DNA of 64,000 bases from Gambelia wislizenii (taxonomy: Eukaryota; Chordata; Lepidosauria; Squamata; Crotaphytidae). Made by a program: the position numbers and the translations under genes. The stretch covers positions 336,293,756 to 336,357,755 of the forward strand of contig JAUMIR010000003.1 of NCBI GenBank assembly GCA_030847615.1, given 5' to 3'. The first letter of the stretch is position 1, and each line of letters opens with the position of its first letter. The notes beneath the pieces are model-generated. The model was not told the DNA's origin. It saw only the letters and a list, made by a program, of their open reading frames with translations, and made no database searches. Below are positions 41,650 to 53,655 of the stretch, piece after piece.

Positions 41650-43827
41650 GATTGGGAAGTGAAGGCATAGGTTCAAGGAGCTGCTTGTGCGAGAAACTCA
41701 CTAGGTGATATTTGGCTACATGCTGTCAGAGGTTATTTGGGATCATTTGGCCAGGAATGGTTGCAAATGTTTGCTTGTTTCATGTGCAATAATTTGAGGG
41801 AATTGCTTTAAGACTAATCACAGTTCATATTGTTTTAGTTTTGTTGCTATAAAATAGCACAGTAGCGTACTGGAACCTCTGAGCATATCAAGAGGTCCAG
41901 GCAGCAAAAGTTATTGTAGCAGAGGTTCATTCTCCAGGCGAGGAAATAAGCACATGGACACATATGTGTGTCTAAACTACTTCTTTTTATTACAGCATAA
42001 TATGATGATATTTACAGTGAGTCAGAGACTCCTCTCATAAAGAATACATATCACAGCATACAGTACAGTACAGTCCTGTTACTGCAAAGTCCAGACAGAA
42101 CTGCATATAGTTACATAGCATAGTATGTAGTATAAGTAATATATACAGAGACAGTGGTTCCCACGCAGATTCACTCACTCTCTCACAGAGAAAAGAGTTC
42201 TTTCCAAGGCTAGTTTCACAGGCCTAATCATAATATTCTGGCCAGCTGTGTTTAGGCCTCTCACCACTGGCACCTGAAGGCTCTTAAATATTACAGTTGC
42301 TCTTTACAGTATAAATTTTCCAGTTTGCATATCCCATTATCCTGACATAAAAATGGCTGCAATTCTATATAGCAGTCTATATTGTGTAACTTTATGCATA
42401 CTTAGCTATGCATAAATAAATTTTTAAAAAAATTTAAAAATGAAAATACAGTACTTAGCTATGTAGCAGAAGTGCTAAGGGACTCTCCTAGTGAATTGTG
42501 AAGATGTGTATCAGGGAACTGGCAAGAGTGTCCCTGTGTGTGTCAGCCTTTACCAATGCATATCAGCACTCCCTGGCTTGTGTCCTGGTGTGCATTAGTC
42601 CCATCATGCATCAGTTCTGTTGCACAACATTCGCTTGACTGGCTTCCCTACATAGTAACGTCATGGCAGCCCATTGCTGAACACAGACATTGCAAAACTG
42701 TTTAATTCTTTTTCCCACAGACGGAAGTCAATTTATGAAGACATAAGTCTCTTACTGAATTCTGGCCAATATTTCCTGGACTTTTATGCATTGCGTCGTA
42801 TGTAATTTCCTGCCCCCTTTTGATCTAATCTGACTAGCAGAGTTTTGATAGTTATTCTAACCATTTTAAAAAGAAAGTATGCCCAAGCAAAGCCATGACC
42901 ATGATCCTTTCCCTCTTAAAAATAAAGTTGCTTTAAAAAAAAACACAATTTAGTGATGCCATCAGCCTTTCTATAGCCTCTATTTTCTCCATTTTTAGTT
43001 CTAATAAGCTATTCACGAATTGCATAGTTATTATTCACTTCTTACAGAGGATCCATTATCAAAGACATGCTTTTGTTGCAGGGTTGACAGATTTTCCTAT
43101 TACTCACCCTGCAAAATTTTGTATTGCTAGGAAAATGCTATTTTTCTTTCAGCTAGCCTAAGCATCCCCTTCAGTTACAAGGATATAGCTCCAATTATTT
43201 TACCACTTTTTTTCAGATGTTTTAAAAGAGAACAACGGCAAGATACAAAATGTTCCAAAGTGATGGCCCACATCCAATTTTCCTCACCAAAGTATGCACA
43301 ACTGTTTTACGACTGGGAAGATTCTCTCTCATTAACTAATGCTTCTGGATGAAGAATGGGTTGCTATGGCGATTGCAAGCAGAACTTCACACAGGGGAAG
43401 TACAAAGGTGAGCACAAAAACTGTAATCTAGATGTAGCAGTGGGAAGTGAAAGAATGTCAAGTTATGTCTAAAGGATGGAAAAGCTAGAGATGTATGAGG
43501 TGTAACTCTTCTGTGGACAGATGATAAAGGACCAACAAAGGCCTAAATCAAGAAGCAGGCAAATTTTGCAAAATTGATCATTTTATAATGTTGCCTGAAC
43601 AAGTAACAGGTCCTTTCACTTTATGGAAATAAAAACAGCAATACTGTACACCACAAAGCAATAATCTTTTCATTTTAAATGTTTTATTTGAAAGGAAAGT
43701 ATATAGCCAAACATTTAAAAATATGAGTAACTTTCAATGTCTTAATAATTTTCTAATACTCTACCATTTGGATAATGGCTAATCAGTAGAGGAAACTGTC
43801 TAAAAGAACATATTTGAGATAAATAAA
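41650..43827. other. Unassigned AT-rich sequence
   Basis: 2.2 kb with no gene, RNA or clear repeat. CAGTACAGTACAGTCC at ~42062 and A-rich stretches near 42420 are the only simple-sequence features. Confidence 0.4.
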
Positions 43828-43985
43828 TGCCCAAAGTTCAATGTTCCTGTATTCCAGGAATGGGAATTATGTGATCTTCCACATGTTCTTTGACTGAAAC
43901 TCTCACCATTGGCTATGCTGGCTAGGTTTGCTAGGACATGAAGGCCAACAATGTTTGGGGGCCATGATTCCCACCCCTGCTGTCT
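43828..43985. mobile_element. Worn hairpin MITE
   Basis: GGAATGGGAATTATGTG / GGGGGCCATGATTCCCACCC and CACATGTTCTTTGAC / AACAATGTTTGGGG are imperfect complements. The centre TTGGCTATGCTGGCTAGG matches the 9497 trace. Same broad family as 33455. Confidence 0.6.
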
Positions 43986-45609
43986 CCAAATACACAGCTT
44001 TAACTGTACATAATAAATCCAGTGCAAGGTGAAAGAAATGATGAGGACCACTCTGCAAATGCTCCAGTGAAGGGATTGTTCAGACTAGAGTTACTGGCAC
44101 TCAATGTCCATTATTGCTCTCACTAATTTCTTTAGTTACTCACATATAAGAAAATCCAGATTAACCAAAATCATCGCTGGATTTTTGGGGTGGTAGTGTT
44201 ACAAATTATAGAACTTGTATAAATTCTACAATTTGTGATATTAGAATGGAGCCAGTAGGTGTGTGTCCTCATTCCCTTTAGTTCTCACCTGTACATGCTG
44301 AGTCACAATGCTTAGCCCTATCCTGAATGCCTTATACCCTCTGAACATGGAGTATTTCAGAAAGGGATTAATTAACTGCATACCATTCTATTCAACGTGG
44401 CCTACCATCCATTGCTAAGACATTCCAACCAAATTCTGAGATAGGAATAAATTAGCCAATTTTGCATCTATTTACATGAATGTGACACATCATTTTGTTG
44501 ATTGCAAAACTGGGTGCCAACCAGTACATTGTTTAGTTCACTTTAATTCCATTGTAATCAGGACTGTCCCAAGGTATTTTTATGCCTGAGGCAAAGGACA
44601 ACATCATAGGCTCCAAGTGTCACAGATTTCCCAGGAAGACCCTGGGGAACCTTATTAAGCTTGTCCTGGATTATTCACAATTTCCTCTTCAAGCTGTTGC
44701 TGGCTCCTCTTGCTCCTTCCCTCCTTCTCCATGCATGCCTGTACAAACTGGCTGTGTTTGGTGGTTTTTCTCCCTCTCCCTGCCAGCCATGTGAGCTGCT
44801 TGTAAGTCAAGCTGAGACATCTGATTGTATTTGTGGGCTGCAAGAGACGGAGAAGGGTTTGGAGACCATATAATGGACAGCTGATGGAAAGTTGGAGAAC
44901 GAATGGGAAGAGAGTATGAAGGAGCCAGTGCTGTGGCAGTAAACTGGTATGGGAGGGGTCTCCTAGTGTGAAAGGACTGGGTGACAGTTGGGAGACAGAG
45001 AGAATGACAGTTGAGAAAGAGAGTTGACAGTTGAAAGGAGGAGTTGAAGATGTGATGTGATGAGGGGAGGCTGGAACGTGTGCATGGCTATGAGTGATGC
45101 TGAGGGAATGTATGTGCAGGGAGAATGTGTATCAAGAGGAACAGAAGCTGGTCAAAAATAAAGACCAAAGCAGTTCTTTTATCTTATTAAAACAATAAAC
45201 CAATCTTTATGTTTATTATTCATATCCAGTCTCCTCATGAATTTATTTGTCCTTTACTGATATGTAATTGGCACTCTAACCTTGTAAACACCCACACACA
45301 AAAGCAAGTACTGTCCATCTAACTGTGGGACTATGGTCTCTAAAGTTTATTAATTTGGTGGCAGCAGTGGGATGTGTGAAAAACCCCTGCATCACAAAAG
45401 TGGTGGCAGCATAAGTGACGAGGTGGCCAGGCTGAGTGCCCGGAGAAGTCAGATTGGCACCCTCCCTGTCTTCCTTCCAGAGCCAAGTATAAACTTTCTT
45501 GTTTTGGCAGACATTTACTGATCTCTGCTAATGGCTGTGCTGGTGTTGTGCGTGTTTAATATTTTTAGCTATTTTTAACTTTTTCATTATTTAATTGTGT
45601 TTTAGCTTT
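43986..45609. other. Unassigned sequence
   Basis: No gene is recognised. Near 44560 a CTGTCCCAAGGTATTTTTAT/GCCTGAGGCAAAGGAC stretch resembles one at ~56905-56960 (GCAGTTTCAGACATTTTGCT...GTGGCAAAG), a worn dispersed repeat. A purine-rich GAGAG/GTTGACAGTTG area lies at 44985-45060. Confidence 0.4.
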
Positions 45610-45712
45610 CAGATTTTCCTGATTTTAACAATGTATTTTTATTGTACACCACTTTAAGTCCTAAATTGGAGAAAAAGTGGGATAGAAATAAAGATGATGA
45701 TGATGAAATCCC
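45610..45712 (+). mobile_element. LINE-type 3' tail
   Basis: TTTTTATTGTACACCACTTTAAG then AAAAAGTGGGATAGAAATAAAGATGATGATG: the 3' tail of a LINE/SINE (complement style seen at 32815 and 51390). The body is not recognised. Confidence 0.5.
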
Positions 45713-45911
45713 TCCAAACAAACTTTAGGCTGTGTCTGCCTCATCTTTATTTTTGTCCCATAAATATTCCCAAACCTTCTCTAGCTTGGAGACAGCTTCA
45801 AAGCTATCTTTGAATTTCCTTCTCCATTGGATTCTCTCTTGTCCTCATATCTATCTTGCCTTTCTTGCCAAGCATTTCCTTCTGTGACTAAGGCAGACCA
45901 CTTTGTTTGTG

Positions 45912-46535
45912 GTCACATTGTTGTTGTTATTGTTGTATGCCTTCAAGTTATTTTCAACTTATGGCCACTCTGAACTGGCTACATTGAAATGTCCCATTCT
46001 AGAGGAAGGAATGGCAACTCTCTTCTGGACACATATTGCTTAGAAAACCCCATGATGGGTCCACCTTAGGATCTATCATGGGGTTTTCTAGGCAAGATAT
46101 GTTCAGAAGAGGGTTGCCATTCTTTCCTCTAGAATGGGATATTTCAGTGTAACCAGTTCACAGCAGCCATTGCAGTGTGCCTATTTCATTGGAGCAATTT
46201 CACTGTGGCACAATTCTGCTTGCATATCAATTGTCTTGCAAAACCATTTGATAAGGGTTACTTACCCAAATGGTTTTGCAATATAATCCCAACCAAATAG
46301 AAATGGTTTTGATTACATTTTCTTGACAAAATTATCAATTACCAATTGATATGCATGCAGAATCGTGCCACACTGAACTGGCCATACTGAAATGTCCTAG
46401 ACCATCCCTTCCTCTGAGGCTGAGGGAGTGTGATTTGCCCAAAGACACCAGGTGGGTTTAAATGGCCTAGTGGAGAGTCAAACCCTGGTCTTCTGGCGTC
46501 CTAGTCTAACCATCAAACCATTATACTCTGCTGGC
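45912..46535 (-). mobile_element. SINE with nested inverted repeats inside
   Basis: Minus SINE: (TTG)n tail and GCCTTCAAGTTATTTTCAAC at 45930; head complement GGTGGGTTTAAATGG...CAAACCCTGGTCTTCTGG at 46450-46500 with the B-box complement. Between them are two fold-backs: CCATTCTAGAGGAAGGAATG (45992) against CTTTCCTCTAGAATGGG (46121), and TGCTTGCATATCAATTG (46197) against AATTGATATGCATGCAG (46343). GAACTGGC(T/C)A..(A/C)TGAAATGTCC occurs at both outer edges. Confidence 0.65.
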
Positions 46536-47151
46536 TGTCTGTGGATTCAATCTCCTTTTCCATTTGCACAAGTGTTCTGTTATTTGTAAGCATTGATGTT
46601 GAATTATGAATGGTTTGTTTTGTGTTTATTTTTTGTTTTTATTGGTGTTTTATGCAATGTTTCTTTCTGTAACTACTGCATTTCCATTTTGGTGTGAAGT
46701 CAGTCTAGTGCTTTTAAAAAGTGCTCCTACATAACCCCCACCCCCACCAGGCTGTCTGAAATTTTGATGGAGTGGCAGGATTTAAACCCATTAACGAAAT
46801 AAAGTAAATGTTCAGAGTAATCAGATGACACATTTCTACCTCCCACTCACTGGAGTATAACAACTGAGTAACCAACAGAGGAAGGGGCCCAGATACTGCT
46901 TTTGAAAAAAAAATTGCAACGACAACTGAAAACTCTTGTTCCATTTTGTGATTAAAGAACTTCCTCTTTTTCACAAAGGTACTTCAGTCACTATTCTTAA
47001 TGAAAAAATATATACTGGTTTCTTGAAACCCTTCTGTCAAAAGACAGACTTTTAAAACCTATTTAATTTGAACTGTGCACACGCTTAAGAAAACTCTACA
47101 GCAAATATTCACCTGATCTCTATTATTTGGGATATGTATGTGATTGTGTAT
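46536..47151. other. Unassigned sequence
   Basis: No gene or clear repeat. T-rich near 46615-46650. Confidence 0.4.
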
Positions 47152-47380
47152 GTGTGTGCGTTCCTTCAAGTTGCCCATTGACCTAAGACAACCCCATGAA
47201 TTTCATAGGGTCTTCTTAGACAAGAAATACTCAGATGTGGTTTGCCATTGCCTTCCTCTGAAATGTAGCCTACAGCACTTCGTATTTGTTGGTGGCCTCC
47301 CATCCAAGAATTAACCAGGGCCAAACCTGCTTAGCCTCCAAGATCAGATGCGATCTTGTGCATTTAGGGTATTTAGGCTG
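47152..47380 (-). mobile_element. 5S rRNA-derived SINE
   Basis: Positions 47267-47379 are the complement of a 5S rRNA-like head. On the minus strand GATCGCATCTGATCTTGGAG, GCTAAGCAGG, CCTGGTTAATTCTTGGATGG and GGAGGCCACC follow the 5S order, including the internal Pol III control region. The rest (GAGGAAGGCAATGGCAAACC ... CTTGAAGGAACGC) is the body/tail shared with the tRNA-headed SINEs. Diverged from functional 5S, so a retroposon, not an rRNA gene. Confidence 0.85.
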
Positions 47381-47649
47381 TGATTATATAGATAACAACA
47401 ATAATAATTTGACTGACTTGACCTAGCGCACATATTGTTCATGCAAATATTTGTATGCACATCATTCCTCTCAGTAGATCAGTCTTTTCTATTCAGGTTG
47501 CGACTTCATAAATAATGGCTTTTGAAAAGTATCTCTGCCTAGTTTAATGCATTTATTTATTTATTACAATATTTCTATCCTGGCCTGTGTCACAAGATCT
47601 CAAGGCAGTGTACAAGTAACATTAATATTAAAAGGGTAAAACAATTTAT

Positions 47650-47839
47650 GGGTGCATCCAGACTTATTGAAAAGTCCCAGATTTTGTTCCTGCTCTTTCT
47701 GATGTTATACTGGGTTAAAATAAACTCATCTGAGGAGCTGGCACAAACAAAACATGTATGGATCTCCAAAATAAAATCGGAAAGAACCAGAAACAAAATC
47801 TGGGACTTTCTGGTCTTTTTAATCTGTCTGGATGTGACC
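47650..47839. mobile_element. Hairpin MITE with GGTGCATCCAGAC ends
   Basis: GGTGCATCCAGAC...AAAGTCCCAGATTTTGTTCC on the left mirrors AGAAACAAAATCTGGGACTT...GTCTGGATGTGACC on the right. No coding. Confidence 0.8.
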
Positions 47840-47869
47840 TAAAACAAACAATTTTTTTAAAAAAAAACA

Positions 47870-48650
47870 GAATAAAACCATTTTAACATGTTGAGGAGCT
47901 GAAACAGGTTTGAAAAGTTTAAACAGTTTAAACACATACAGTTTTTGTGTTTGAGTCCTTTCCCACTTGTATTTGTTTGTAAAACAGTTTAAAACCATAT
48001 GTGAGGCATTTTGAAGAGAATGAGTTAGGCCAAAAGACTTTAATAAACAGTTATGTTTTTACTCATTTGCCTAAAGGAAGCCAGTGTTGGTGCCATTTAG
48101 GCCTCCAAGAGGAAGGCATTCTACAAATGAGGTGGGGGAAAAATGCCTTCTCCAATATCCTCACACTGTGTATTGGCTTCCCTGGTGGCACAGAGGACAA
48201 TGTGAAGTCGAAGGCTTTCATGACCGGCATCCATAGATTTTCCTTGGTTTTTTTCCCGGCTGTGAAGATGCCAGCCACAGCTGCAGGCGAAACATCAGAA
48301 AGAAACTATTCCAGAACATGGCCTCACAGCCCGGAAAAAACCCAAGGAATATCTACACAGAGGACAGCTTCCCCAGAAGACCTCAGTCCGCAGACAGGCA
48401 CATAGAGGGAGAGGCAAGCTTTTTAGTGTTTTAAATGTCATTGCAAGCACATTCAATTCAGATCTCAAGTGTATTGGCAACCAGTGCAATTCTTTTAAGA
48501 CTGGCATTGTATTTGGTGTTCTAGATAGCAATTAAGCTGCTGCTTTTTGCGCTAACTGCAGGTTCCAGGTTATCTTCAAGGACAGCCACACATATAGCTC
48601 ATTAGTGCAACCTAAGTGGGAAGTTACCAGCACATAAACTACAAGTCTGT
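47870..48650 (-). pseudogene. L2-like LINE, C-terminal end and 3'UTR
   Basis: Minus frame at 48515-48400 reads TPNTMPVLKELHWLPIHLRS and LNVLAMTFKTLKSLPL, the L2 C-terminal block. After the Penelope-like insert (48203-48352) it resumes with NAFLLEA and PTLASFRQ, the last L2 residues, and a worn 3'UTR. Upstream L2 sequence is at 49920-50430. Confidence 0.7.
48203..48352. mobile_element. Penelope-like fold-back with hammerhead-like core
   Basis: GAAGGCTTTCATGACCGGCA to CCCGGCTGTG (48208-48265) is the complement of CACAGCCCGGAAAAAACCCA (48324) plus sequence seen at 41000-41035. The centre has GTGAAGATGCCAGCCACAGC (48263) and TGCAGGCGAAACATC: stem II GCC.GC/GC.GGC, GAAA and ATC, but the first core base is lost. 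Inverted partial copies are common in Penelope-like insertions. Confidence 0.55.
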
Positions 48651-48835
48651 GTATTAAATAACAAGACTGATAAATAACCCATATTTATTTCTATGTATTA
48701 CAATTCTAATGCTTGCCCCCTTCAATACACTCCCTGTTTACACTCACACACACAGTCTTGTTTTCCACTGGTCAAAGGAGTGGAGCAGATCAGTTTTTGT
48801 CAACACATCTGTCATTTCTCCTTTACTGCATCAAT

Positions 48836-49450
48836 TCACTCAAAACATGTTCCTTTAAGCACCAATTTAACTTTAGGGAAAAGAAAAAAGTCGCATGGTA
48901 CCAAATCTGGTGAATATGGAAGATTTTCCAAGTGTAGTAGTGCATTTATTGGCCAAAAACTGCTCCACAGAAAGTGCTGGGTGAGCAGGCGCATTGTCTT
49001 GATGAACAGGCACATTGTCTCCTCGAACAATCTGGCTGGTTTTTTCCATGATTCGGTTCTTGAAGTGGAAGGTCATCCAGGGTGTTCATCATCTTCCACA
49101 TCCTCAGGTCCTTCTCTGAATCTTTTGTGCCATTCAAACACACACACACGATACATGCAGTCTTTCACATAAGCCTCAGTAAGCATTTGAAAAGATTCCA
49201 TTGGTGTTTTGTTCAATTTTACTAAAAATTTCAAATTTACACATTGCTTGACTTTTAAACTTAGCATTTTTCCAGCACAGTCACAATTGCTTTAAAAGAT
49301 GAGTGCAATTAACTCAACGGCTAAGCGTGTTGATATTTGTCATGCATCTTCAGACATGTTCAAGGTCACCACTGGAGTGTTCACAATCAGTTCTCCCTGA
49401 TTTGTCTGAAAGGTAGAAACACAGTCTCATTTAATAGACAGACCTCATAT
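48836..49450 (-). pseudogene. Mariner transposase relic, internally deleted
   Basis: Minus: 49265-49080 reads NLKFLVKLNKTPMESFQMLT, AYVKDCMYRVCVFEWHKRFR and EDVEDDEHPG, the mariner N-terminal HTH. 49030-48840 reads HQDNAPAHPALSVEQFLANK and SPDLVPCDFFLFPKVKLVLK, the catalytic C-part with the 'HxDNAPaH' and 'YSPDLaPcDffLFP' motifs. The two are almost adjacent, so the middle third, including the first catalytic Asp, is deleted. 49268-49450 is the 5' terminal region, shared with 56645-56880. Confidence 0.85.
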
Positions 49451-49674
49451 CTGTATGCAAAGAGATCTTCAGCCCCTAACTGAAAGAAGCTGGTAGCATA
49501 AGTGTTAGTAGATTTAAGTCTACTTCATCAGATGCATGGAGTGAAGTGCCTAAGAACAGACCTTTATAGCTATGAATGAGCATTTGTATGTGTGAATAGC
49601 AATAGAAATGCAAAACTTGTAGGTAATGGTGATGAGGTGACAAGTTCAGTTTTAACAGATAATTTGGAGACAAA

Positions 49675-49898
49675 CTAGATTTTCAGACAACACTGTTATA
49701 GTGTTACTATTCCACTTTATTTGCTATGGCTGCCTTCTGTTGAATCCTGGGATTTGCAGTTTAGGGAGGGGCATTTGTAACTCTCAGCCAGAAAGCTTTT
49801 AGCCCTCACTAAACTACAAACCCCAGAATTCTACAGCAGGAAGCCAGAGCAGTTAAAGTGGAATAGTAACACTATAACAGTGTAGTCTGAAAATCTCC
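49675..49898. mobile_element. Palindromic MITE, TSD AAA (copy 3 of shared core)
   Basis: CACTGTTATAGTGTTACTAT mirrors ATAGTAACACTATAACAGTG. Ends (CTAGATTTTCAGAC / GTCTGAAAATCTCC) are related to the MITE at 11680. AAA at 49672-49674 and 49899-49901. Core TTGAATCCTGGGATTTGCAG as in 1249 and 22976. Confidence 0.85.
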
Positions 49899-49919
49899 AA
49901 AGGCAGGAGGAAAGATGTT

Positions 49920-50430
49920 GCCTAAAGCCAAGGTGAGTAGATAACCATATGACTGGTGGAGAGAACTATTGGAATGTACAGTGATGCTGGCTGGGAACTA
50001 GAAAGGAGATGCAATGAACTGGCCAAGAGAGCCAGTAGGTTATCTGTGTCCAGGAAAGGCTGTAGCTGGTGCAACAATCGAAGCTGGCACCCACTACGCA
50101 CAGGGATCCAAGAGCATTCCCAAGAGAGTGCAAGTCCATCCAGGACATGTAGTTTAACCAGTGCCCAGACTGGAGCACTACCTATTCACAGAGCATCTGT
50201 CTCATTGGGATTCAGCTTCAGTTTATTGGCTATCATCCAGACCATTACAGCATCCAGGCAATGCCCCAGCACCTGCACAGCTCCAGCTGATTTGATGATT
50301 TGATGACAAGGAGAAGTAGAGCTGAGTGTTATCAGCATGCTGATGGCACCCATCTCCAAAACCACTTGAAAGCACAGCAGTGAGGTGCTGTGTGGGAACC
50401 ACTAAAACCTTTCAGTAATAAGCCTGTCAA
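49920..50430 (-). pseudogene. L2-like LINE, RT motif C region
   Basis: Minus frame near 50345-50200: ISMLITLSST (worn YADDTQLY), VQVLGHCLDAVMVWM, ANKLKLNPNETD. Near 50130-50000: LVKLHVLDGLALS and QLQPFLDTDNLLAL, the L2 order. The continuation towards the C terminus lies at 48650 beyond the MITE and mariner. Confidence 0.7.
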
Positions 50431-51372
50431 GGTTGCTGGATTTTGCAGACTCCCCCTTTTCTGTCAGATGACCTCTCCCAGAAGCCTAACGTCAGAATCC
50501 TCCCCTTTGCAGCAACGGAAATCTTTGCCAACATTGCTAACCTGACCAAGGTGGGGGCAGGGAGGCAGTGGGGTTGAGGACGTAACATGGGAGAGCCAGA
50601 AATCAAGACTCCTTGTTCTCCCAACGTACCCACGGAAAGGGCAAAAAGTATTCAAGTCCTTGAGCTGCCATATCTAAAAATGCTCCCTTAGAAACTGATA
50701 GATGGGGAAATACAATGGAATAACTGTAAGAAAAAAAGGCAAGAAAAGAGTGGAAAGAGCCTGTCCCATTTTCTGTCTTGGCCAAGGTACTTCACCAGGG
50801 CTTAGGAAGCAGCATGTACTACCCCACCCTTTCCCAGTCAGCTGTATATGAAAGAAACAACACACATGAAATAATCCACACACAAGAAAATGCTGTTGTC
50901 TGAATTGTGTGGGGTCTGTGAGGATCCCATTAGTGTCTGAATTCTAATATTTAATTAGCTCAAGATAGCAGCGAGAGGCCAAGCAACTGCAGGATATTTT
51001 AAACTACAGTATGTATATCGGTAGTAACTGAGAAGACTCCAAGCCAGAACGTACAATTAGATGGTTTTGCTGGAAATTAATCTTAATAGCATTTGCGCCA
51101 ACACTAAAGCTTCAAGCAATCACACAAGGCTATTGATGAAAGTAGGAAGTATTTGGATAGAGGAAAAGAGTGAGGGGACTGTGGGTTATACTATATTGAT
51201 CAGAGGAGCAGAGATTCAGGCAGCAGAGGATACTCAGAGTATCATTCTGAGTGTTGTGCAGCAAATGGGCAGCATGGAGGTATGAAGGGGAACTGCAACC
51301 ACTTTGGCTGTGTTTCAGGGTGCTTTTTAGATTTGATATTTCCCCTGAAGGATGGGATTCAGAGTGGAATAT
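50431..51372. other. Unassigned sequence
   Basis: No recognisable gene or repeat. Confidence 0.4.
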
Positions 51373-51440
51373 TATAATAATAATAATAATTTTTTACCCC
51401 GCCCCTCTGTTAAAACAATCTGGGCGGCTTACAAAAATTA
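51373..51440 (-). mobile_element. (AAT)n plus retroposon 3' tail
   Basis: (ATA)n then TTTTTTACCCCGCCCCTCTG and CTGGGCGGCTTACAAAAATT; same tail as at 32776. The body beyond is not recognised. Confidence 0.6.
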
Positions 51441-52189
51441 AAATACCAATACAATTTAAAATCCCCAAACACCACCCACCCCCATCCTCCCTCATAAAAA
51501 GATATTAAACCAAATACAATGTCTCTCAGAGTTTCCCAAGTCTGGACAAAGGATTGTCCAGATGTGTTAATGATCGTTGATGGGCTAGTCATTTGGGACT
51601 GAATGAGCACAGGTAACCTTCTATTGTGATATAAGGAAAAAGCTGTTTTGCAGGCACTGAGTGCTAAGCTGTTCTTGAATGGATTAGTGGATGGCTCATC
51701 TCCAGGTGTTTTTCAGGAGGAATTCTGACCTGGGTATGACCTGTTTGAGGAATTTCCAAGACCCCTCCCTAGGTTGTGCATAACTCCAGCCTTGATATCT
51801 AGGGAGTTCCCTGTTTACTTGCCAACCATGTGGTGTGCCATAGCCAGCCAAATTATTAAATATTGCCAAATGTATTGTTGAAAGGTGGGGGCTGTCAGGG
51901 CAGGTAACAGTGCGCACCTACTGATCCTAATTTGGAAATGGACTTTGACCTTCAGAAGTTAGTGCAATATAGCATCTACCCTTATATGGCAAGGCCTGTT
52001 TAGAAACATATACTTTTTCAGCAAACATGTTAAAATACTGTATCATTATCTGATTTCTCAGATTATATCGTTTTGTGGTTAAAAAAAATTCCATAGTATA
52101 ATTTAAGCAACAGATTTAACAGATTAAATTATTAACAATTTGTGCCCTTTGTATCACTGCTAATTCTGGGGCAAAAGGTAGGGCCATGG
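51441..52189. other. Unassigned sequence
   Basis: No gene is seen. Confidence 0.35.
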
Positions 52190-53135
52190 ATAGAATCATA
52201 GAATCATAGAATTGCAGAGTTGGAAGAGACCATGAGGGCCATCCAGTCCAACCCCCTGCCATGCAGGAAATCACGATCAAAGCATCCCCGACAGATGGCC
52301 ATCCAGCCTCTGTTTAAAGACCTCCAAGGAAGGAGACCCCACCACACTCTGAGGGAGTGCGTTCCACTGCCGAACAGCTCTTACTGTCAAAAGGTTCCTC
52401 CTAATGTTGAGGTGGAATCTCTGTTCCTGGAGCTTGCACCCATTGCTCCGTGTTCCAGTCTCTGGAGCAGCAGAAAACAAGCCTGCTCCATCCTCAGCGT
52501 GACATCCCTTCAAATACTTAAACAGGGCTATCATATCGCCTCTTAACCATCTCTTTTCCAGGCTAAACATACCCAGCTCCCTAAGTCTCTCCTCATAAGG
52601 CATCGTTTCCAGACCTTTCACCATTTTAGTTGCCCTTCTCTGGACACGCTCCAATTTGTCAATATCCTTTTTGAATTGTGGTGCCCAGAACTGGACACAG
52701 TATTCTAAGTGAGGTCTGACCAAGGCAGAATAGAGTGGCACTATTACTTCCCTTGATCTAGACACTATACTTCTATTGATACAGCCCAAAATTGCATTGG
52801 CCTTTTTAGCTGCCGCATCACACTGTTGGCTCATGTTCAACTTGTGGTCTACTAGGACTCCTAGATCCCTTTCGCACGTGGTCTCATTCAGCCAGGTCTC
52901 TCCCATCCTATATTTATGCATTTCATTTTTCCGCCCTAAATGCAGTACCTTACATTTCTCCGTATTGAATTTCATTTTGTTAGCTTTGGCCCAGCTCTCC
53001 CAGTCTATCCAGGTCATTCTGAATTTTGATCCTGTCCTCTAGGGTATTAGCTACTCCTCCTAATTTGGTGTCATCTGCAAATTTGATAAGTATGCCCCTA
53101 ATTCCCTCATCCAAGTCATTGATAAAGATAAAGAT
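52190..53135 (-). pseudogene. CR1 LINE, 3' end with RT C-terminal domain
   Basis: Minus: at ~53085 FADDTKLGGVANTLEDRIK (RT motif C), a one-base frameshift near 53010, then WESWAKANKMKFNTEKCKVL, CERDLGVLVDHKLNMSQQC, LYSALVRPHLEYCVQFWAPQ, VQRRATKMVKGLE and VRAVRQWNALPQSVVGSPSL to a stop at ~52277. The 3'UTR is short and ends in ATTCTATG repeats (52190-52213), the CR1 hallmark. 5' truncated at ~53135. Apart from the frameshift this copy is well preserved. Confidence 0.9.
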
Positions 53136-53644
53136 AGCTATTCTCTTCGATTTGAAACATGACTTTCATGAGCAGAAAAGGCTTCCCATGAATAGAAGAA
53201 GATCTGTGGATCCAAACTGATGTTTGCAACAAAGGAAGACATAGGCAGAGGCTAATTAGTTTGTAAGAACTGTACCTGTTGGATACAACTTATTTTCTTA
53301 CTGGTTTCAGTACTACATTCCCTTACTAGGCACATCTTTCAGATGTCTCAATATGGAATGCCTGCCATCAATATTAAGATTGAATATAGCTCACCAGATT
53401 AGTTTCCCAATCAGGATTTTATTTCTTTCCTCCTTACTCTTGCTAATTGTTTTGCATAATGTTTATACAGCAGTGAACACTAAAACAGATTTCAACAACC
53501 AATTAACTGAAGTGGCTACATAGTTTCTCTTCTCTGCCAGGATATATCAAACTCTAAGATGTTGAATCAGATCCTGATTGGCTATAGATATGTTTAATCA
53601 GATGTGTTCCATAATTTTAGATGTTATGGTATTTATATATTGGT
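53136..53644. other. Unassigned sequence
   Basis: No gene or repeat is recognised. Confidence 0.4.
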
Positions 53645-53655
53645 CTTGCATTTCT

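Noticed and set aside
47267..47379. 5S rRNA gene
   Set aside because: Clear 5S similarity, but many substitutions and direct fusion to a SINE body and tail; a retroposon head.
50427..50883. Overlapping minus ORFs suggesting a host exon cluster
   Set aside because: No domain, no splice-site pattern supporting exons, and frames overlap each other.
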